Of a DNA stretch of 64,000 nucleotides, positions 44,077 to 52,650 are shown piece by piece. Numbering within the stretch: the first letter of the stretch is position 1; every line of letters begins with the position of its first letter. The position numbers and the translations under genes are program-made. The stretch is from positions 455,675 to 519,674 of the forward strand of contig CANLUS010000003.1 in the NCBI GenBank assembly GCA_947494325.1. The letters are read 5' to 3'. The DNA is from an uncultured Flavobacteriaceae bacterium (GTDB lineage Bacteria; Bacteroidota; Bacteroidia; Flavobacteriales; Flavobacteriaceae). A model generated the notes under the pieces. That model saw nothing but the letters and a program-made list of their open reading frames with translations. It did not search any database and was not told where the DNA came from.

Positions 44077-44595
44077 TTATTTAATTAGTTTTATAGATTC
44101 AAAGAATTTTTGACTTATATCATCACTAACTTTATTGGATAATTCAAAAATAGAAAAGTCGTAAATAACTTCATCAATAAAAAAAATCTTCTTAACTACC
44201 TTAACTAAGCCCAGTCCATTTTCGCCTTTATAATCCCTTTTATAAGAGATTTTACGCCCAACTTGTTTATCAATGGAGGTACTTTTATTGTAAAGTAAAT
44301 TTGGATTGCCCCTAGAATCTAACAAACCTTGAATGTAAGAATCATAAAATTTATCTAAATCCACTTTTTCCGCATTGCTTTTCACGTGTTTTGGCATACG
44401 TAAATACATTGCCTGTAGACCGTATTTGTCACTTGATGTGGAAAACAATTTCCAACCATTCGTATCTTTGATTTCTGGTGTCGAAGGAAATTTGATGCTT
44501 ATTTTGGCATTCACTGTAATGTTCACCCAATCTTGTGCTTGTGCAATAGTTGTGCTTATAAGAACTAAAAGAATTAAAATAATATGTTTTTTCAT
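44077..44595 (-). CDS. Hypothetical secreted protein
   Basis: 172 residues with a signal peptide (MKKHIILILLVLISTTIAQAQ). Residues 22-40 (DWVNITVNAKISIKFPSTPE) open a domain with YDSYIQGLLDSRGNP and end DDISQKFFESIKLIK; the layout is like PsbP/DUF1795-type periplasmic proteins, but I am not certain. Confidence 0.74.
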   Translation of the reverse strand: MKKHIILILLVLISTTIAQAQDWVNITVNAKISIKFPSTPEIKDTNGWKLFSTSSDKYGLQAMYLRMPKHVKSNAEKVDLDKFYDSYIQGLLDSRGNPNLLYNKSTSIDKQVGRKISYKRDYKGENGLGLVKVVKKIFFIDEVIYDFSIFELSNKVSDDISQKFFESIKLIK

Positions 44596-44607
44596 ATAAT
44601 GTTTTAC

Positions 44608-44728
44608 AACGGTTTGTGTATGGTTAGTTACGGAAAATCAGTTAGGATTTTCCGACGTTTAGCTAAGTTAATTAATTCGAGTGAATTCCTGCGAAGGAAT
44701 TCCGCCGTAATTAATTATACACGTTGTT
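44608..44728 (-). repeat. attC-like site, family B
   Basis: Complete site. It closes the two-gene cassette 44740-45503: GTTGTAGCCA with TGGCTACAAC (10 of 10). Confidence 0.87.
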
Positions 44729-44739
44729 GTAGCCAGTTT

Positions 44740-45063
44740 TTAATTTATTCCAATTATTTCAGCGATAATTGAGTCTTTATCTAATCTATTTTTTGACGTA
44801 TTCCGATAGTTAATTTTCCCTTCCATAAAGGATTCAAAATTCGACATTTCATTTTCTGATTCGATTTTACAAAGGACCTTTCCTGGGTTAACAATATCTC
44901 CCGTTTGAACGTACCATTCCGAAATTCGCCATATCCCATTTCCAAGTAGAGCCTCAGGAATCTTTAATTCAATTTTTTCTCCTTTTGCAATTTTTACTCC
45001 CTCAACATTATTTTGGTTAAAATTTCCAAAGAGTGATTCAAAAAATTTTATGATTGATTTCAT
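44740..45063 (-). CDS. Biotinyl/lipoyl-like domain protein lacking the attachment lysine
   Basis: 107 residues. ISEWYVQTGDIVNPGKVLCKIESENEMSNFESFMEGKI has the hammerhead-domain rhythm of lipoyl/biotinyl carriers (V..GD.V..G..L..IE.......S...G.I), but where ETDK or AMKM would place the modified lysine it reads ESENEMSN. It may therefore bind or interact without carrying a cofactor. It overlaps the upstream membrane-protein gene by four bases (ATGA). Confidence 0.7.
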   Translation of the reverse strand: MKSIIKFFESLFGNFNQNNVEGVKIAKGEKIELKIPEALLGNGIWRISEWYVQTGDIVNPGKVLCKIESENEMSNFESFMEGKINYRNTSKNRLDKDSIIAEIIGIN

Positions 45064-45503
45064 TTTTTTATTATTGTTAATTCACCTTCGCAAGTCATTC
45101 CCCAATCTTTGGCTTCTTTGTCCATATCCCAATACCAGTAGTTCGAATTTTTGTCAAATCCTTTACCAAGCATTGTTGAGTCCATTATTACGTTCGAAGT
45201 TGTAAAGACTATTAGAAGTCCAATTACAAGTTTATATACATGGATAAACATTTTGGGTTTGTTAATTCTATCAATCCCTTTACTAATAAAGTATAAAACA
45301 ATACTCCAAGTAAGAGTGTTTAATTTGAGACCAGAAATACTGTAGAAATATTCCATTGAACTTCCCAAAGATTTCTGTTTAAATACGAAAGGGTTTCCAT
45401 AATAAGTGGGAAACATTTCCTGTCCAATACAATCATATTCAATTCCAATTGTGAGAGACAGAACTAATCCTAAAGCGATATATGGAATGATAATTAATTT
45501 CAT
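45060..45503 (-). CDS. Hypothetical membrane protein
   Basis: 147 residues with about three hydrophobic segments (1-22, 55-73, 84-104). The Trp/Tyr/Asp-rich NSNYWYWDMDKEAKDWGMTCEGE stretch near the C-terminus should face outside. Its TGA overlaps the ATG of the carrier-like gene, so the two are translated together in one cassette. Confidence 0.75.
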   Translation of the reverse strand: MKLIIIPYIALGLVLSLTIGIEYDCIGQEMFPTYYGNPFVFKQKSLGSSMEYFYSISGLKLNTLTWSIVLYFISKGIDRINKPKMFIHVYKLVIGLLIVFTTSNVIMDSTMLGKGFDKNSNYWYWDMDKEAKDWGMTCEGELTIIKK

Positions 45504-45519
45504 TTCTCAAATTGGCTAC

Positions 45520-45644
45520 AACGGTTGGGCTATGGTTTCGTTGCGGAATCGTCCGCGAGGACTATTCCGAGAGAACCAAGCCATCATTGCAAAATAAGAA
45601 TTTCCGCTTAGGAAATTCCGCCGCAATGAATTATAGCCGTTGTT
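45520..45644 (-). repeat. attC-like site, family A
   Basis: Middle stem GTTGCGG/CCGCAAT. It closes the 45659-46195 cassette: GTTGCCATTA with TAATGGCAAC (10 of 10). Confidence 0.88.
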
Positions 45645-45658
45645 GCCATTAGTACTTT

Positions 45659-46195
45659 TTATTTCCATTCCCAATTCCTTTCGTCGACATATTCCGCACC
45701 TAATCCGATCACTCGTTTTTTGAATTCCATTTGATCTTGAATCGAATGCTTTGGTACGATTAGCGACAAATCAGTTGCCAGTTTTATAAAGAAATGGTCT
45801 TTTGTTTCAATCAATTCCTTGAGTTCAGTTCCGTTTATTTTACTTTCAGATGTGAAGTCCTTGGCGTTTACAGAATTTTCATCAAAGTCAATTTCCACAG
45901 GTTTGTTAATCCGATTTTTATAGTTTTCCTCAACGTGTTTTGTAAAATGCCTTTTATATCTCCATTTAGCATACATTGGATAAAAAGCAAACCATAAAAT
46001 TCCGATTCCGGCGAATAGGATTCCAATTCCGTTGTCTTCATTTTTATTCGCCAAATAAAGTCCAAATAGAATATAAATTATTGGAATGATTATTCGAGAA
46101 CGAAATCGTCTTTTTTTATGCAGTTCGGATTTCGAAGAAGTATAAAGTTGGTAAGCTAAAAAATCCGAATTTGTAAGTTGATAATTTATGTTCAT
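45659..46195 (-). CDS. YcxB-like membrane protein
   Basis: 178 residues; two adjacent membrane helices (about 34-50 and 57-73) after a short N-terminal segment YQLTNSDFLAYQLYTSSKS, then basic YAKWRYKRHFTKHVEENY and a soluble beta domain. This is the layout of YcxB-like proteins (PF14317), whose function is unknown. Confidence 0.8.
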   Translation of the reverse strand: MNINYQLTNSDFLAYQLYTSSKSELHKKRRFRSRIIIPIIYILFGLYLANKNEDNGIGILFAGIGILWFAFYPMYAKWRYKRHFTKHVEENYKNRINKPVEIDFDENSVNAKDFTSESKINGTELKELIETKDHFFIKLATDLSLIVPKHSIQDQMEFKKRVIGLGAEYVDERNWEWK

Positions 46196-46209
46196 CTCGT
46201 ATTAATGGC

Positions 46210-46334
46210 AACGGTTTGGCTATGGTTTCGTTGTGGAATTGTCCGTTCGGACCATTCCGCGAGAACCAAGCGATGGTTTAAAGATAGGGATTTCCGATTA
46301 GGAAATTCCGCCACAATGAATTATAGCCGTTGTT
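46210..46334 (-). repeat. attC-like site, family A
   Basis: Complete site whose right end overlaps the 3' end of the TlpA-like gene. It closes that cassette: GTTGTACTGC with GCGGTACAAC (9 of 10). Confidence 0.87.
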
Positions 46335-47406
46335 GTACTGCGTTATATTTTTTCAATAAACTATCAATTAATTCAGTTAGTTTTTCTTCTGAGGAAGGTT
46401 TCGGAGCATCTAAACTAACAAATTTTCCCGATGGATCAATCAATAAGTATTTCGGAATAGAATTTATATTCAAGTCACTAATAAATTCCGATTTTCCATT
46501 TTTATTTTCGAACAGTTGAATTCCCATTGGACTTTCTTTTTCAAGAAAATCTATCCATTTATTTTTATCACGTGAATCATCAATCGAAATACTAATAAAA
46601 GATATTTTATCATTTTTGTAGCGTTTTTGTATCTTTTCAAAATATGGTAATTCATATTTACAAGGTCCACACCAAGTTGCCCAAATATCAATTAAAACAA
46701 TTTTACCAATGAAATCAGAAAGTGATATTGTACTTCCGTATTGATCTTCAAACGAAAATTCTTTGGCACCTTTTCCTATTAGTAATTTTTTAGACTTATT
46801 GGATTTTAATTTTTTTAAATAAAGTTTAACGAATTTCTCGCTTGTGTAAAATTTATCAAAACCACTTTTTTTCTTTTCTAAAATGGAATCAGATATAAGA
46901 CCTTTATATTTTTTGATTAAGGCATCATGTTTCTCTAAAAGATTAGTTTTAATAAATAGATTTATATCATCGCTTCCATTTTGGGTATAATTCCGACTAG
47001 CCGTATTTCTAAGTCTTTGCTTTTCAGAATTAAACTGATTTAGTATGTAACCTTGACCAGAATAATTCAAAGTACTAATAACATCTTGCGAATCGAAAGT
47101 AATATCTAGGTCGTAACCTTTTTCTAAGTTAATTGATGTTCTATATCCGTTATATAACAAGTCGTAGTCATTATTGGGAAAATTTAAGGTATCTGAAAAC
47201 TTACCGTATTTATCAATTTGGATTACTTTTTCATAATTTAATTTTTTATAAACATAATCGATTTGTGTACTTCTAATTATAATATCGGTATCGATAATAT
47301 TGTTTTCAATTTTGCCAGTAAGACTAATGAAATTTTCTTTAGATTTCTTTTTACAAGATAATAATGAACAAGCTAAAATTAATGTAAATAAAACTATTCT
47401 TTTCAT
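46321..47406 (-). CDS. TlpA-family thioredoxin-like lipoprotein
   Basis: 361 residues with a lipoprotein signal (ACSLLSCKKK, Cys18). Residues 27-200 are a DUF4369-like helical/beta region, and 210-355 a thioredoxin fold with the active site WCGPC (Cys246, Cys249) and cis-Pro in INSIPKYLLID. It should be a periplasmic thiol-disulfide reductase. The final QQRL and TAA stop are encoded by the att site. Confidence 0.92.
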   Translation of the reverse strand: MKRIVLFTLILACSLLSCKKKSKENFISLTGKIENNIIDTDIIIRSTQIDYVYKKLNYEKVIQIDKYGKFSDTLNFPNNDYDLLYNGYRTSINLEKGYDLDITFDSQDVISTLNYSGQGYILNQFNSEKQRLRNTASRNYTQNGSDDINLFIKTNLLEKHDALIKKYKGLISDSILEKKKSGFDKFYTSEKFVKLYLKKLKSNKSKKLLIGKGAKEFSFEDQYGSTISLSDFIGKIVLIDIWATWCGPCKYELPYFEKIQKRYKNDKISFISISIDDSRDKNKWIDFLEKESPMGIQLFENKNGKSEFISDLNINSIPKYLLIDPSGKFVSLDAPKPSSEEKLTELIDSLLKKYNAVQQRL

Positions 47407-47426
47407 AAATATGCGAAATGCGGTAC

Positions 47427-47550
47427 AACGGTTTGGCTATGGTTTCGTTGTGGAATTGTCCGAAAGGACCATTCCGCGAGAACCAAGCGATGATTGAAAG
47501 ATAGGAATTTTCAGTGGAAAATTCCGCCACAATGAATTATAGCCGTTGTT
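47427..47550 (-). repeat. attC-like site, family A
   Basis: Complete site. It closes the 47613-48086 cassette; the box GTTGTACAAC is itself self-complementary and identical on both sides. Confidence 0.87.
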
Positions 47551-47612
47551 GTACAACGTTGAATTTATTCCATATTTTTTAAGAGTATTGCTCATTCCCT
47601 CGGCATTATAGA

Positions 47613-48086
47613 CTAAAACTCAGGTTCATCAAGTTCCATATTTTGAGTTTTATCGTTAGAAGGGACAGGTTCAACACGATACATAAAAAATTGGCCAACA
47701 ATAGTTTCCGTCAAAAACATCCAAGATTCAGAGTCTGGCACGAAAAAAGAGCCTACCAAATTGACCTTGTCAGCTTTAACACTATAATATATTACAATTT
47801 TAACACCTTCAACGATTATTTCCTCCGTTTTTATATCGTCAGATTTTGATTTCACCCCGTTAAGTGAAACGTAAGTTTTGAAATGATATTTACCTAATTT
47901 TTCTGATACAATATGAAGAAATTGCTCACCTGAATAATCTTTTATTTTTAAGGAATCCTTTTTTATTATATGTTCCGCAATTTTAAGAGCAATATCTCTC
48001 TCAGTCGAATGAGTAGGAATTTTTACGCAGGAAAACGAACAAAAGCTTATAGTAACGAGTAAAATTAAAAATTTCGTTTTCTGCAT
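47613..48086 (-). CDS. Hypothetical lipoprotein
   Basis: 157 residues from the ATG at 48086, chosen because it opens the lipoprotein signal (MQKTKFLILLVTISFCSFSC, Cys20 of this start). A soluble alpha/beta part follows, with SGEQFLHIVSEKLGKYHF and EEIIVEGVKIVIYY. Family unknown. About 60 bases separate its stop from the att site. Confidence 0.75.
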   Translation of the reverse strand: MQKTKFLILLVTISFCSFSCVKIPTHSTERDIALKIAEHIIKKDSLKIKDYSGEQFLHIVSEKLGKYHFKTYVSLNGVKSKSDDIKTEEIIVEGVKIVIYYSVKADKVNLVGSFFVPDSESWMFLTETIVGQFFMYRVEPVPSNDKTQNMELDEPEF

Positions 48087-48127
48087 TTTAAATTGTTCGG
48101 TTGGCATCGGCGTTCCAAATGTTGTAC

Positions 48128-48249
48128 AACGGTTTGTGTATGGTTAGTTGCGGGAAATCCGTTAGGATTTTCCGACGTATTGGCAAGTTAATTAATTCAA
48201 GTGAATTTCCTGCGAGGAAATTCCGCCGTAATTAATTATACACGTTGTT
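48128..48249 (-). repeat. attC-like site, family B
   Basis: Second hairpin is a variant (GAATTTCCtgcgaGGAAATTC). It closes the 48263-48742 cassette: GTTAGGTGTA with TACACCTAAC (10 of 10). Confidence 0.87.
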
Positions 48250-48262
48250 AGGTGTAGTTTTT

Positions 48263-48742
48263 TTAATTCAATGGAATTCCGAATTCTTTCTTTGAATTCT
48301 TTTCCAAAAAATTAGGTAATTCCTTATGTTTTCTTTCAAAGAACAGTTTGAGTCCTTTTTCAATTGATTCTTTACTAAATCCTTCTCTAAAACTCTCTTC
48401 CCATTCTCCATTCACCTTATACGAGTGATAGATTACATAGACAACTTCATTATTTTCAGGGTAAGTCAAAATTCCAAAATCATAGTCATTTAGGTTGTCC
48501 TTAATTCCGATTGTTGGGTTTGATTTAGCTTCTGGATTGTTGAATTTGCTTGTTTGTTCTTTCCAAGGGAAACTTCGGAATTCCGTTATAATATTCTTTA
48601 AATCTGTTTCTCCTTTGTCTTCTGCTTGATTGTTTTCAGAATCGTAATATTGAAAATTATAAGTAAACTTATCAACCTGTTTAGTTCCGCAACTAATTAA
48701 TAAAAATCCGATTATCAATGACGTGAAAATTGTTTTTTTCAT
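48263..48742 (-). CDS. Hypothetical lipoprotein
   Basis: 159 residues with a lipoprotein signal (IGFLLISCGTKQ, Cys18). The mature part has FNYQYYDSENN-type strands (FTYNFQYYDSENNQAEDKGE), FGILTYPENNEVVYVIYHS and a basic C-terminal helix. Family unknown. Confidence 0.76.
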   Translation of the reverse strand: MKKTIFTSLIIGFLLISCGTKQVDKFTYNFQYYDSENNQAEDKGETDLKNIITEFRSFPWKEQTSKFNNPEAKSNPTIGIKDNLNDYDFGILTYPENNEVVYVIYHSYKVNGEWEESFREGFSKESIEKGLKLFFERKHKELPNFLEKNSKKEFGIPLN

Positions 48743-48762
48743 TTGAGTTTTAAATTACACCT

Positions 48763-48877
48763 AACGGTTTTGTATATGAAAAGTAGCGTTAATTAAAGAC
48801 TAATAATTTGTATTAATTAAAAAAAGTGCAAACCATTTAGATTTGCACTTAGTCAGCTATTTTTTATATACCTTGTT
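48763..48877 (-). repeat. attC-like site, family G, with terminator-like hairpin
   Basis: A single-copy site: AACGGTTTTGTATATG at the left, TTTTTATATACCTTGTT at the right. The core is AAGTGCAAA/TTTGCACTT with a 9-base loop, followed on the minus strand by seven T. It closes the two-gene cassette 48857-49797: GTTGTGTGCA with TGCACACAAC (10 of 10). Confidence 0.82.
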
Positions 48878-49075
48878 GTGTGCAGTATTATAAATTTTAC
48901 GAATAAAATCTATTATTATAAACAAACAGAATACGGCAAAAATAATAGTCAATATAATCTGAGTTACATTATAACTTGAAAAAAAGTCAGTGAAAAAAAA
49001 TTGATATATTAAAAAACTGAATATTACAAAGTATAGAATAATTCTTGGGCCTTTAATTTGATTAAATTTTTTCAT
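48857..49075 (-). CDS. Small membrane protein
   Basis: 72 residues with two hydrophobic helices (about 11-28 and 35-55). The C-terminal residues NKVYKK and the TAG stop come from the att site sequence. It starts 2 bases after the stop of the upstream lipoprotein gene, so the two form one unit. Family unknown. Confidence 0.72.
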   Translation of the reverse strand: MKKFNQIKGPRIILYFVIFSFLIYQFFFTDFFSSYNVTQIILTIIFAVFCLFIIIDFIRKIYNTAHNKVYKK

Positions 49076-49077
49076 TT

Positions 49078-49797
49078 TTAGGTGTTTTCTGTTGTTATTC
49101 TATTTTCATTAAGGCATGAAACGTAGGCATAAACTGTAACAGCAGCACCTACCCATCCGAGAGTTCTAGTAGCAACTTTTCGAATAATTTTCAAAACACC
49201 TTTTTTCCCAAGAGATTTTATTTTTCCTTGGAAATATTCAACAATTGTATCCACTCCAACTGCTACTAAAGCACAGTCTAAATATACATTTCCTGTTTGT
49301 GCATAAGCACTTGTAGTTATAAAAGAAAAGTCATTGTACACGTAATCATCATCATTTAGTTCTTTTACAAAATAACTCATTTGCGACATATCATTTATTC
49401 TATGAACGGCTAAAGCGGCAGTCGCTATATCAGGACTATCTAAGCTTCCGAATTCATTAATTATTTCCTCTTCAGTTACTCCAAATGATTTCAAGAGAGC
49501 TACCCCATCGTTTACAACTGGTTTCAGTATTTCTTGGGCTTCTTCTTCCGTTGGCTCGTCTTCAGAGCTTAAAGAATCAGTTTTAAATTCATTTGATAAA
49601 TTATTCTGTTGTTCATGATAGCTAAGAATTGAACTATTTTTTATTTTCTCATTAGCTATCTTAACAGAATTAATAAATTTTTGCGATTCAATCTTATTTG
49701 GGCTTATTCCATCTTCATAATTTAGGTCGTCACTACATGCCTGATTTAGAAACATTAAGCCAATAAATATAAATTTAATAGTAAAAATTGCAAACAT
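49078..49797 (-). CDS. Hypothetical lipoprotein-like secreted protein
   Basis: 239 residues with an N-terminal hydrophobic segment and a lipobox-like LMFLNQACSDD (Cys21). A long acidic region (SLSSEDEPTEEEAQEILKPV) is followed by a C-terminal part with VYLDCALVAVGVDTIVEYFQ and a possible membrane-active helix (RTLGWVGAAVTVYAYVSCL). That end, with paired Cys and a hydrophobic helix, is unusual for a lipoprotein. Family unknown. Confidence 0.76.
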   Translation of the reverse strand: MFAIFTIKFIFIGLMFLNQACSDDLNYEDGISPNKIESQKFINSVKIANEKIKNSSILSYHEQQNNLSNEFKTDSLSSEDEPTEEEAQEILKPVVNDGVALLKSFGVTEEEIINEFGSLDSPDIATAALAVHRINDMSQMSYFVKELNDDDYVYNDFSFITTSAYAQTGNVYLDCALVAVGVDTIVEYFQGKIKSLGKKGVLKIIRKVATRTLGWVGAAVTVYAYVSCLNENRITTENT

Positions 49798-49998
49798 CCC
49801 TTTTGCGAATTTTTTTAATCCGTTTTCATTAATTTGATTTTATAGAAATTTTTATCTTCTAAGTTAATAATATTTTTCTACTCTTTCGATTTTCGTTACT
49901 CGGCTTACTTTTTGTTTTATTTCGGTTTCAACTTTCACATTTTCCGATTTTGGATGGTCAGTCCATTTTTGACCGTTATGTTCGTTTTAATTGCACAC
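49798..49998 (-). other. Start-less open frame upstream of the lipoprotein gene
   Basis: This 200-base stretch, longer than usual between a start codon and an att site, contains an open frame on the minus strand ending at 49864 (..GQKWTDHPKSENVKVETE..) with a protein-like composition but no start codon. It may be the tail of a cassette gene cut by deletion. Confidence 0.35.
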
Positions 49999-50122
49999 AA
50001 CGGTTTGGCTATGGTTTCGTTGTGGAATTGTCCGCAAGGACCATTCCGCGAAAACCAAGCGATGATTGAAAGATAGGAATTTTCAGTGGAAAATTCCGCC
50101 GCAATGAACTATAGCCGTTGTT
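49999..50122 (-). repeat. attC-like site, family A
   Basis: Ends AACTATAGCC instead of AATTATAGCC. It closes the 50136-50837 cassette: GTTGTAAGCA with TGCTTACAAC (10 of 10). Confidence 0.87.
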
Positions 50123-50135
50123 GTAAGCAGGCATT

Positions 50136-50837
50136 TTAAAGGTATATTCCTTCAAATTCTAATTCAAAAGGTTTATTCATAGTCTTTATAGACATTAGTT
50201 TTTCTAAACTAAATTTCTTCCATTCAACAGATTCAGAATTGTCTTTTGAAAAATTCCCTTTAGTAATTTTCATTTTCTTGCTCAGAAAGTTAATGCTATA
50301 ATCCGTAGTTTCTCCACTGCCTCTATGAGCTTCATTCGAATCATAGCCTATTAATACAAATTCATTATTTTGAAAACGAAATTTATATTTGTGATTAGAC
50401 ATGCTCCAACTCCCAGCGCTATACCAAAATCTAAAATTGATATCTAAAATTCCTTTTTTACTAATTAAGAAACCTTCGAATGGTTCATCCATCGTTGGTG
50501 AGTCACGAATAATAATGAAACCTTTCGAGATTAACTTTCGAGTGAAACCACCTGATTTATCTCCAAAATAAATACCAAGAATCCTTGGATTTAAGTCAAT
50601 AGTATCGGTTCCAAGTCCATCATTAAATTTAATATTCTTTTCGTCGGTATTTTGGATAGCAAAAACCAAATCGGAGATACCATCTTGATTTAAGTCGCCA
50701 GTCTTAGAGTCTAAAACTCTCCAATTATATGGGATTATATCTTGAAGAGTATTTCCTTTCTCTTTTAGGATTGACTTATTTTGACCGGAACAAGTAAAAG
50801 ATATTAAAATTGTTAAAATCGGTATTAGTTTTTTCAT
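50136..50837 (-). CDS. Hypothetical secreted protein with a repeat-in-toxin-like or VCBS-like Asp loop
   Basis: 233 residues from the ATG at 50837 (MKKLIPILTILISFTCSGQ, a signal peptide possibly ending at a lipobox Cys); upstream frame is att-site sequence. GDLNQDGISDLVFAIQ is a calcium-loop of the VCBS/FG-GAP type, followed by IYFGDKSGGFTRKLIS and an ending with YSINFLSKKMKITKGNFSKD. A single such loop is present. Probably surface or periplasmic. Confidence 0.8.
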   Translation of the reverse strand: MKKLIPILTILISFTCSGQNKSILKEKGNTLQDIIPYNWRVLDSKTGDLNQDGISDLVFAIQNTDEKNIKFNDGLGTDTIDLNPRILGIYFGDKSGGFTRKLISKGFIIIRDSPTMDEPFEGFLISKKGILDINFRFWYSAGSWSMSNHKYKFRFQNNEFVLIGYDSNEAHRGSGETTDYSINFLSKKMKITKGNFSKDNSESVEWKKFSLEKLMSIKTMNKPFELEFEGIYL

Positions 50838-50852
50838 TTTCAGCTTGCTTAC

Positions 50853-50975
50853 AACGGTTTGTGTATGATTAGTTGCGGGATGGTTCGCGAGAAACATTCC
50901 GCTATTGGCTAAGATAATTAATGCGTGTGAATTTCCGGTGAGGAAATTCCGCAGCAATTAATTATACACGTTGTT
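50853..50975 (-). repeat. attC-like site, family B variant
   Basis: The first hairpin differs from other B sites (GGATGGTTCGCGAGAAACATTCC). It closes the DUF6090 cassette at 50985: GTTAGCCTT with AAGGCTAAC (9 of 9), a box different from all other DUF6090 cassettes on both sides at once. Confidence 0.87.
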
Positions 50976-50984
50976 AGCCTTTCG

Positions 50985-51755
50985 TTATTTATTATTCAGT
51001 TCTGTTCTTATCAATTCAGTTATTTCCTCAGCTGATGATATAAGAGTTTGAATATCAATAGTGCTGACTCTCATTAGCATTTCAGACTCAGCCATAAAAT
51101 TTTCGAAAAGTGGGTCTGACAACAAACCAAGGTAATTTTTATTTAAAGAAACTTCTGAACCTGAAGGAAGATTGTATTTTCTAAAATCAAACTTTTCATA
51201 AATATCGCGCATTGATATATATTTTGAATAAAATGGCACTAATCTCGTATCTATTAACTGATTGTGCATTCGCTGCTCTTCAAGCATTTCTTCAACTATT
51301 TGTGGCCATTCTATTAGATTACGTTTTAATTCTTCATTTTTAACGTCATTGATCAGACCTGTATCAAAAACAACATCTAGCATTTTAAAATCTTCATTAA
51401 ATTTAAAACCGTTAACAGTCCTTGATAAAAGATAATCGATTATACTGTCTTTAGGTCTGTTTTCTTTGTTGGCGATAATTGTATTAAGTTGAGCTATAGC
51501 AGAGATGCTTTGATTTTTTGCGGATTGCATTTCCTTAAGTTCGAATAAGCGTGTGTCAAAATCAATTTTAAGGTTGGCAAATAGGTTGTTTTCCTTTTCT
51601 TTAGCTTTTCTATTCTCATTCCAATTATTAATTGAGAGTGCAATTAAAATTCCAATAACAACAAGTACAATTTCTCCAAGAGCGTATTTAAAATACTTTC
51701 CTGTTTTGTTTTCCATAAGCAAGTTTTGGCGAATTTTTCTAAAGAACTTTATCAT
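50985..51755 (-). CDS. DUF6090-family membrane-anchored protein (copy 6 of 8)
   Basis: 256 residues. Anchor MIKFFRKIRQNLLMENKTG with YALGEIVLVVIG. The variable part begins with a charged helix (KAKEKENNLFANLKIDFDTR) and has PSGSEVSLNKNYLGLLSDP in the second half. Its cassette box is GTTAGCC while the other copies have GTTGTGC, and both ends changed together. A 345-bp element lies upstream. Confidence 0.87.
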   Translation of the reverse strand: MIKFFRKIRQNLLMENKTGKYFKYALGEIVLVVIGILIALSINNWNENRKAKEKENNLFANLKIDFDTRLFELKEMQSAKNQSISAIAQLNTIIANKENRPKDSIIDYLLSRTVNGFKFNEDFKMLDVVFDTGLINDVKNEELKRNLIEWPQIVEEMLEEQRMHNQLIDTRLVPFYSKYISMRDIYEKFDFRKYNLPSGSEVSLNKNYLGLLSDPLFENFMAESEMLMRVSTIDIQTLISSAEEITELIRTELNNK

Positions 51756-51786
51756 TGATTTGTTGGTTGTTCATAATGAAGGCTAA

Positions 51787-52131
51787 CTAAGGGCTAAACG
51801 TAGTTCAGCTTCGGGAATGAAGATACACAAAATGGATAACAATATTGTGATTAGGCGACTTCCGCTTAAAATCATAATATTATTTGTCAACTAGGTAACA
51901 TAGTTACCGTTTGTTGCCATTTTATTGTATTGGGAATTCAAGGAGTTGATCCAAATTACTTTTAGCAGACGATGGCTCACGTTTAGGCTCAATGTCCGTC
52001 GAAGGCGATTGTTCTACAAGTATCAAGGAGTAAGTAATTTGGTTTAGCCCTTAGATGGAACACATTCACTTTAAGGACAGGAGTGCGTAGCACGTAGTAA
52101 TTAAAGTTCGCCTTTGGCGAATGTGTTCCAT
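51787..52131 (-). repeat. 345-bp gene-less double-palindrome element, copy 4
   Basis: Long unit 51787-52054 and short unit 52055-52131, inserted between CTAA and CGG of a family B site, upstream of DUF6090 copy 6. Confidence 0.85.
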
Positions 52132-52251
52132 CGGTTTGTGTATGGTTAGTTACGGAAAATCAGTTAGGATTTTCCGACGTTAGACGAAGTTAATTAATTC
52201 AAGTGAATTTCCTGCGAAGGAATTCCGTAGTAATTAATTATACACGTTGTT
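52132..52251 (-). repeat. attC-like site, family B
   Basis: It closes the 52264-52632 cassette: GTTAGCTGC with GCAGCTAAC (9 of 9; the far end carries element copy 5). Confidence 0.85.
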
Positions 52252-52263
52252 AGCTGCTGGCTT

Positions 52264-52632
52264 TTACCATTTTATCAAATCGATGAAACTGTCAAACTTT
52301 TCAATTCCTAATTCTTCATCATATGTCCTTACAAATTCAGGTTCATTAAAAGGCATCGCAATATATTCAAAATTCCATTTTTTAGTCCACAAATCAAAAG
52401 TGATATGTAAAGATTCTTTTCTGTAATCCAATGGATCATAAATACTCACAACTAATTTATCCATTGAAGTTGATCCATATAATCGATTTTTTAAATCAGT
52501 ATTTTTTATGTGTCGAACCAATTCCAAAAGTCTTGAATGCTTACCTCGCCAATCTTCGATATATCTGTTTTCGATAAATTCCCAAGATTGTGCTTTAGCA
52601 TTCCAAGGTTGGTATTTTCTTATTGGTTTCAT
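52264..52632 (-). CDS. Hypothetical small cytoplasmic protein
   Basis: 122 residues, no signal or membrane helix. Trp-rich start MKPIRKYQPWNAKAQSWEFI, mixed alpha/beta middle (LVVSIYDPLDYRKESLHITF) and ending KFDSFIDLIKW. Family not recognised. It sits between two copies of the 345-bp element, so element-cassette-element could be mobilised as a block. Confidence 0.74.
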   Translation of the reverse strand: MKPIRKYQPWNAKAQSWEFIENRYIEDWRGKHSRLLELVRHIKNTDLKNRLYGSTSMDKLVVSIYDPLDYRKESLHITFDLWTKKWNFEYIAMPFNEPEFVRTYDEELGIEKFDSFIDLIKW

Positions 52633-52650
52633 TTTTTTGCTTGCAGCTAA

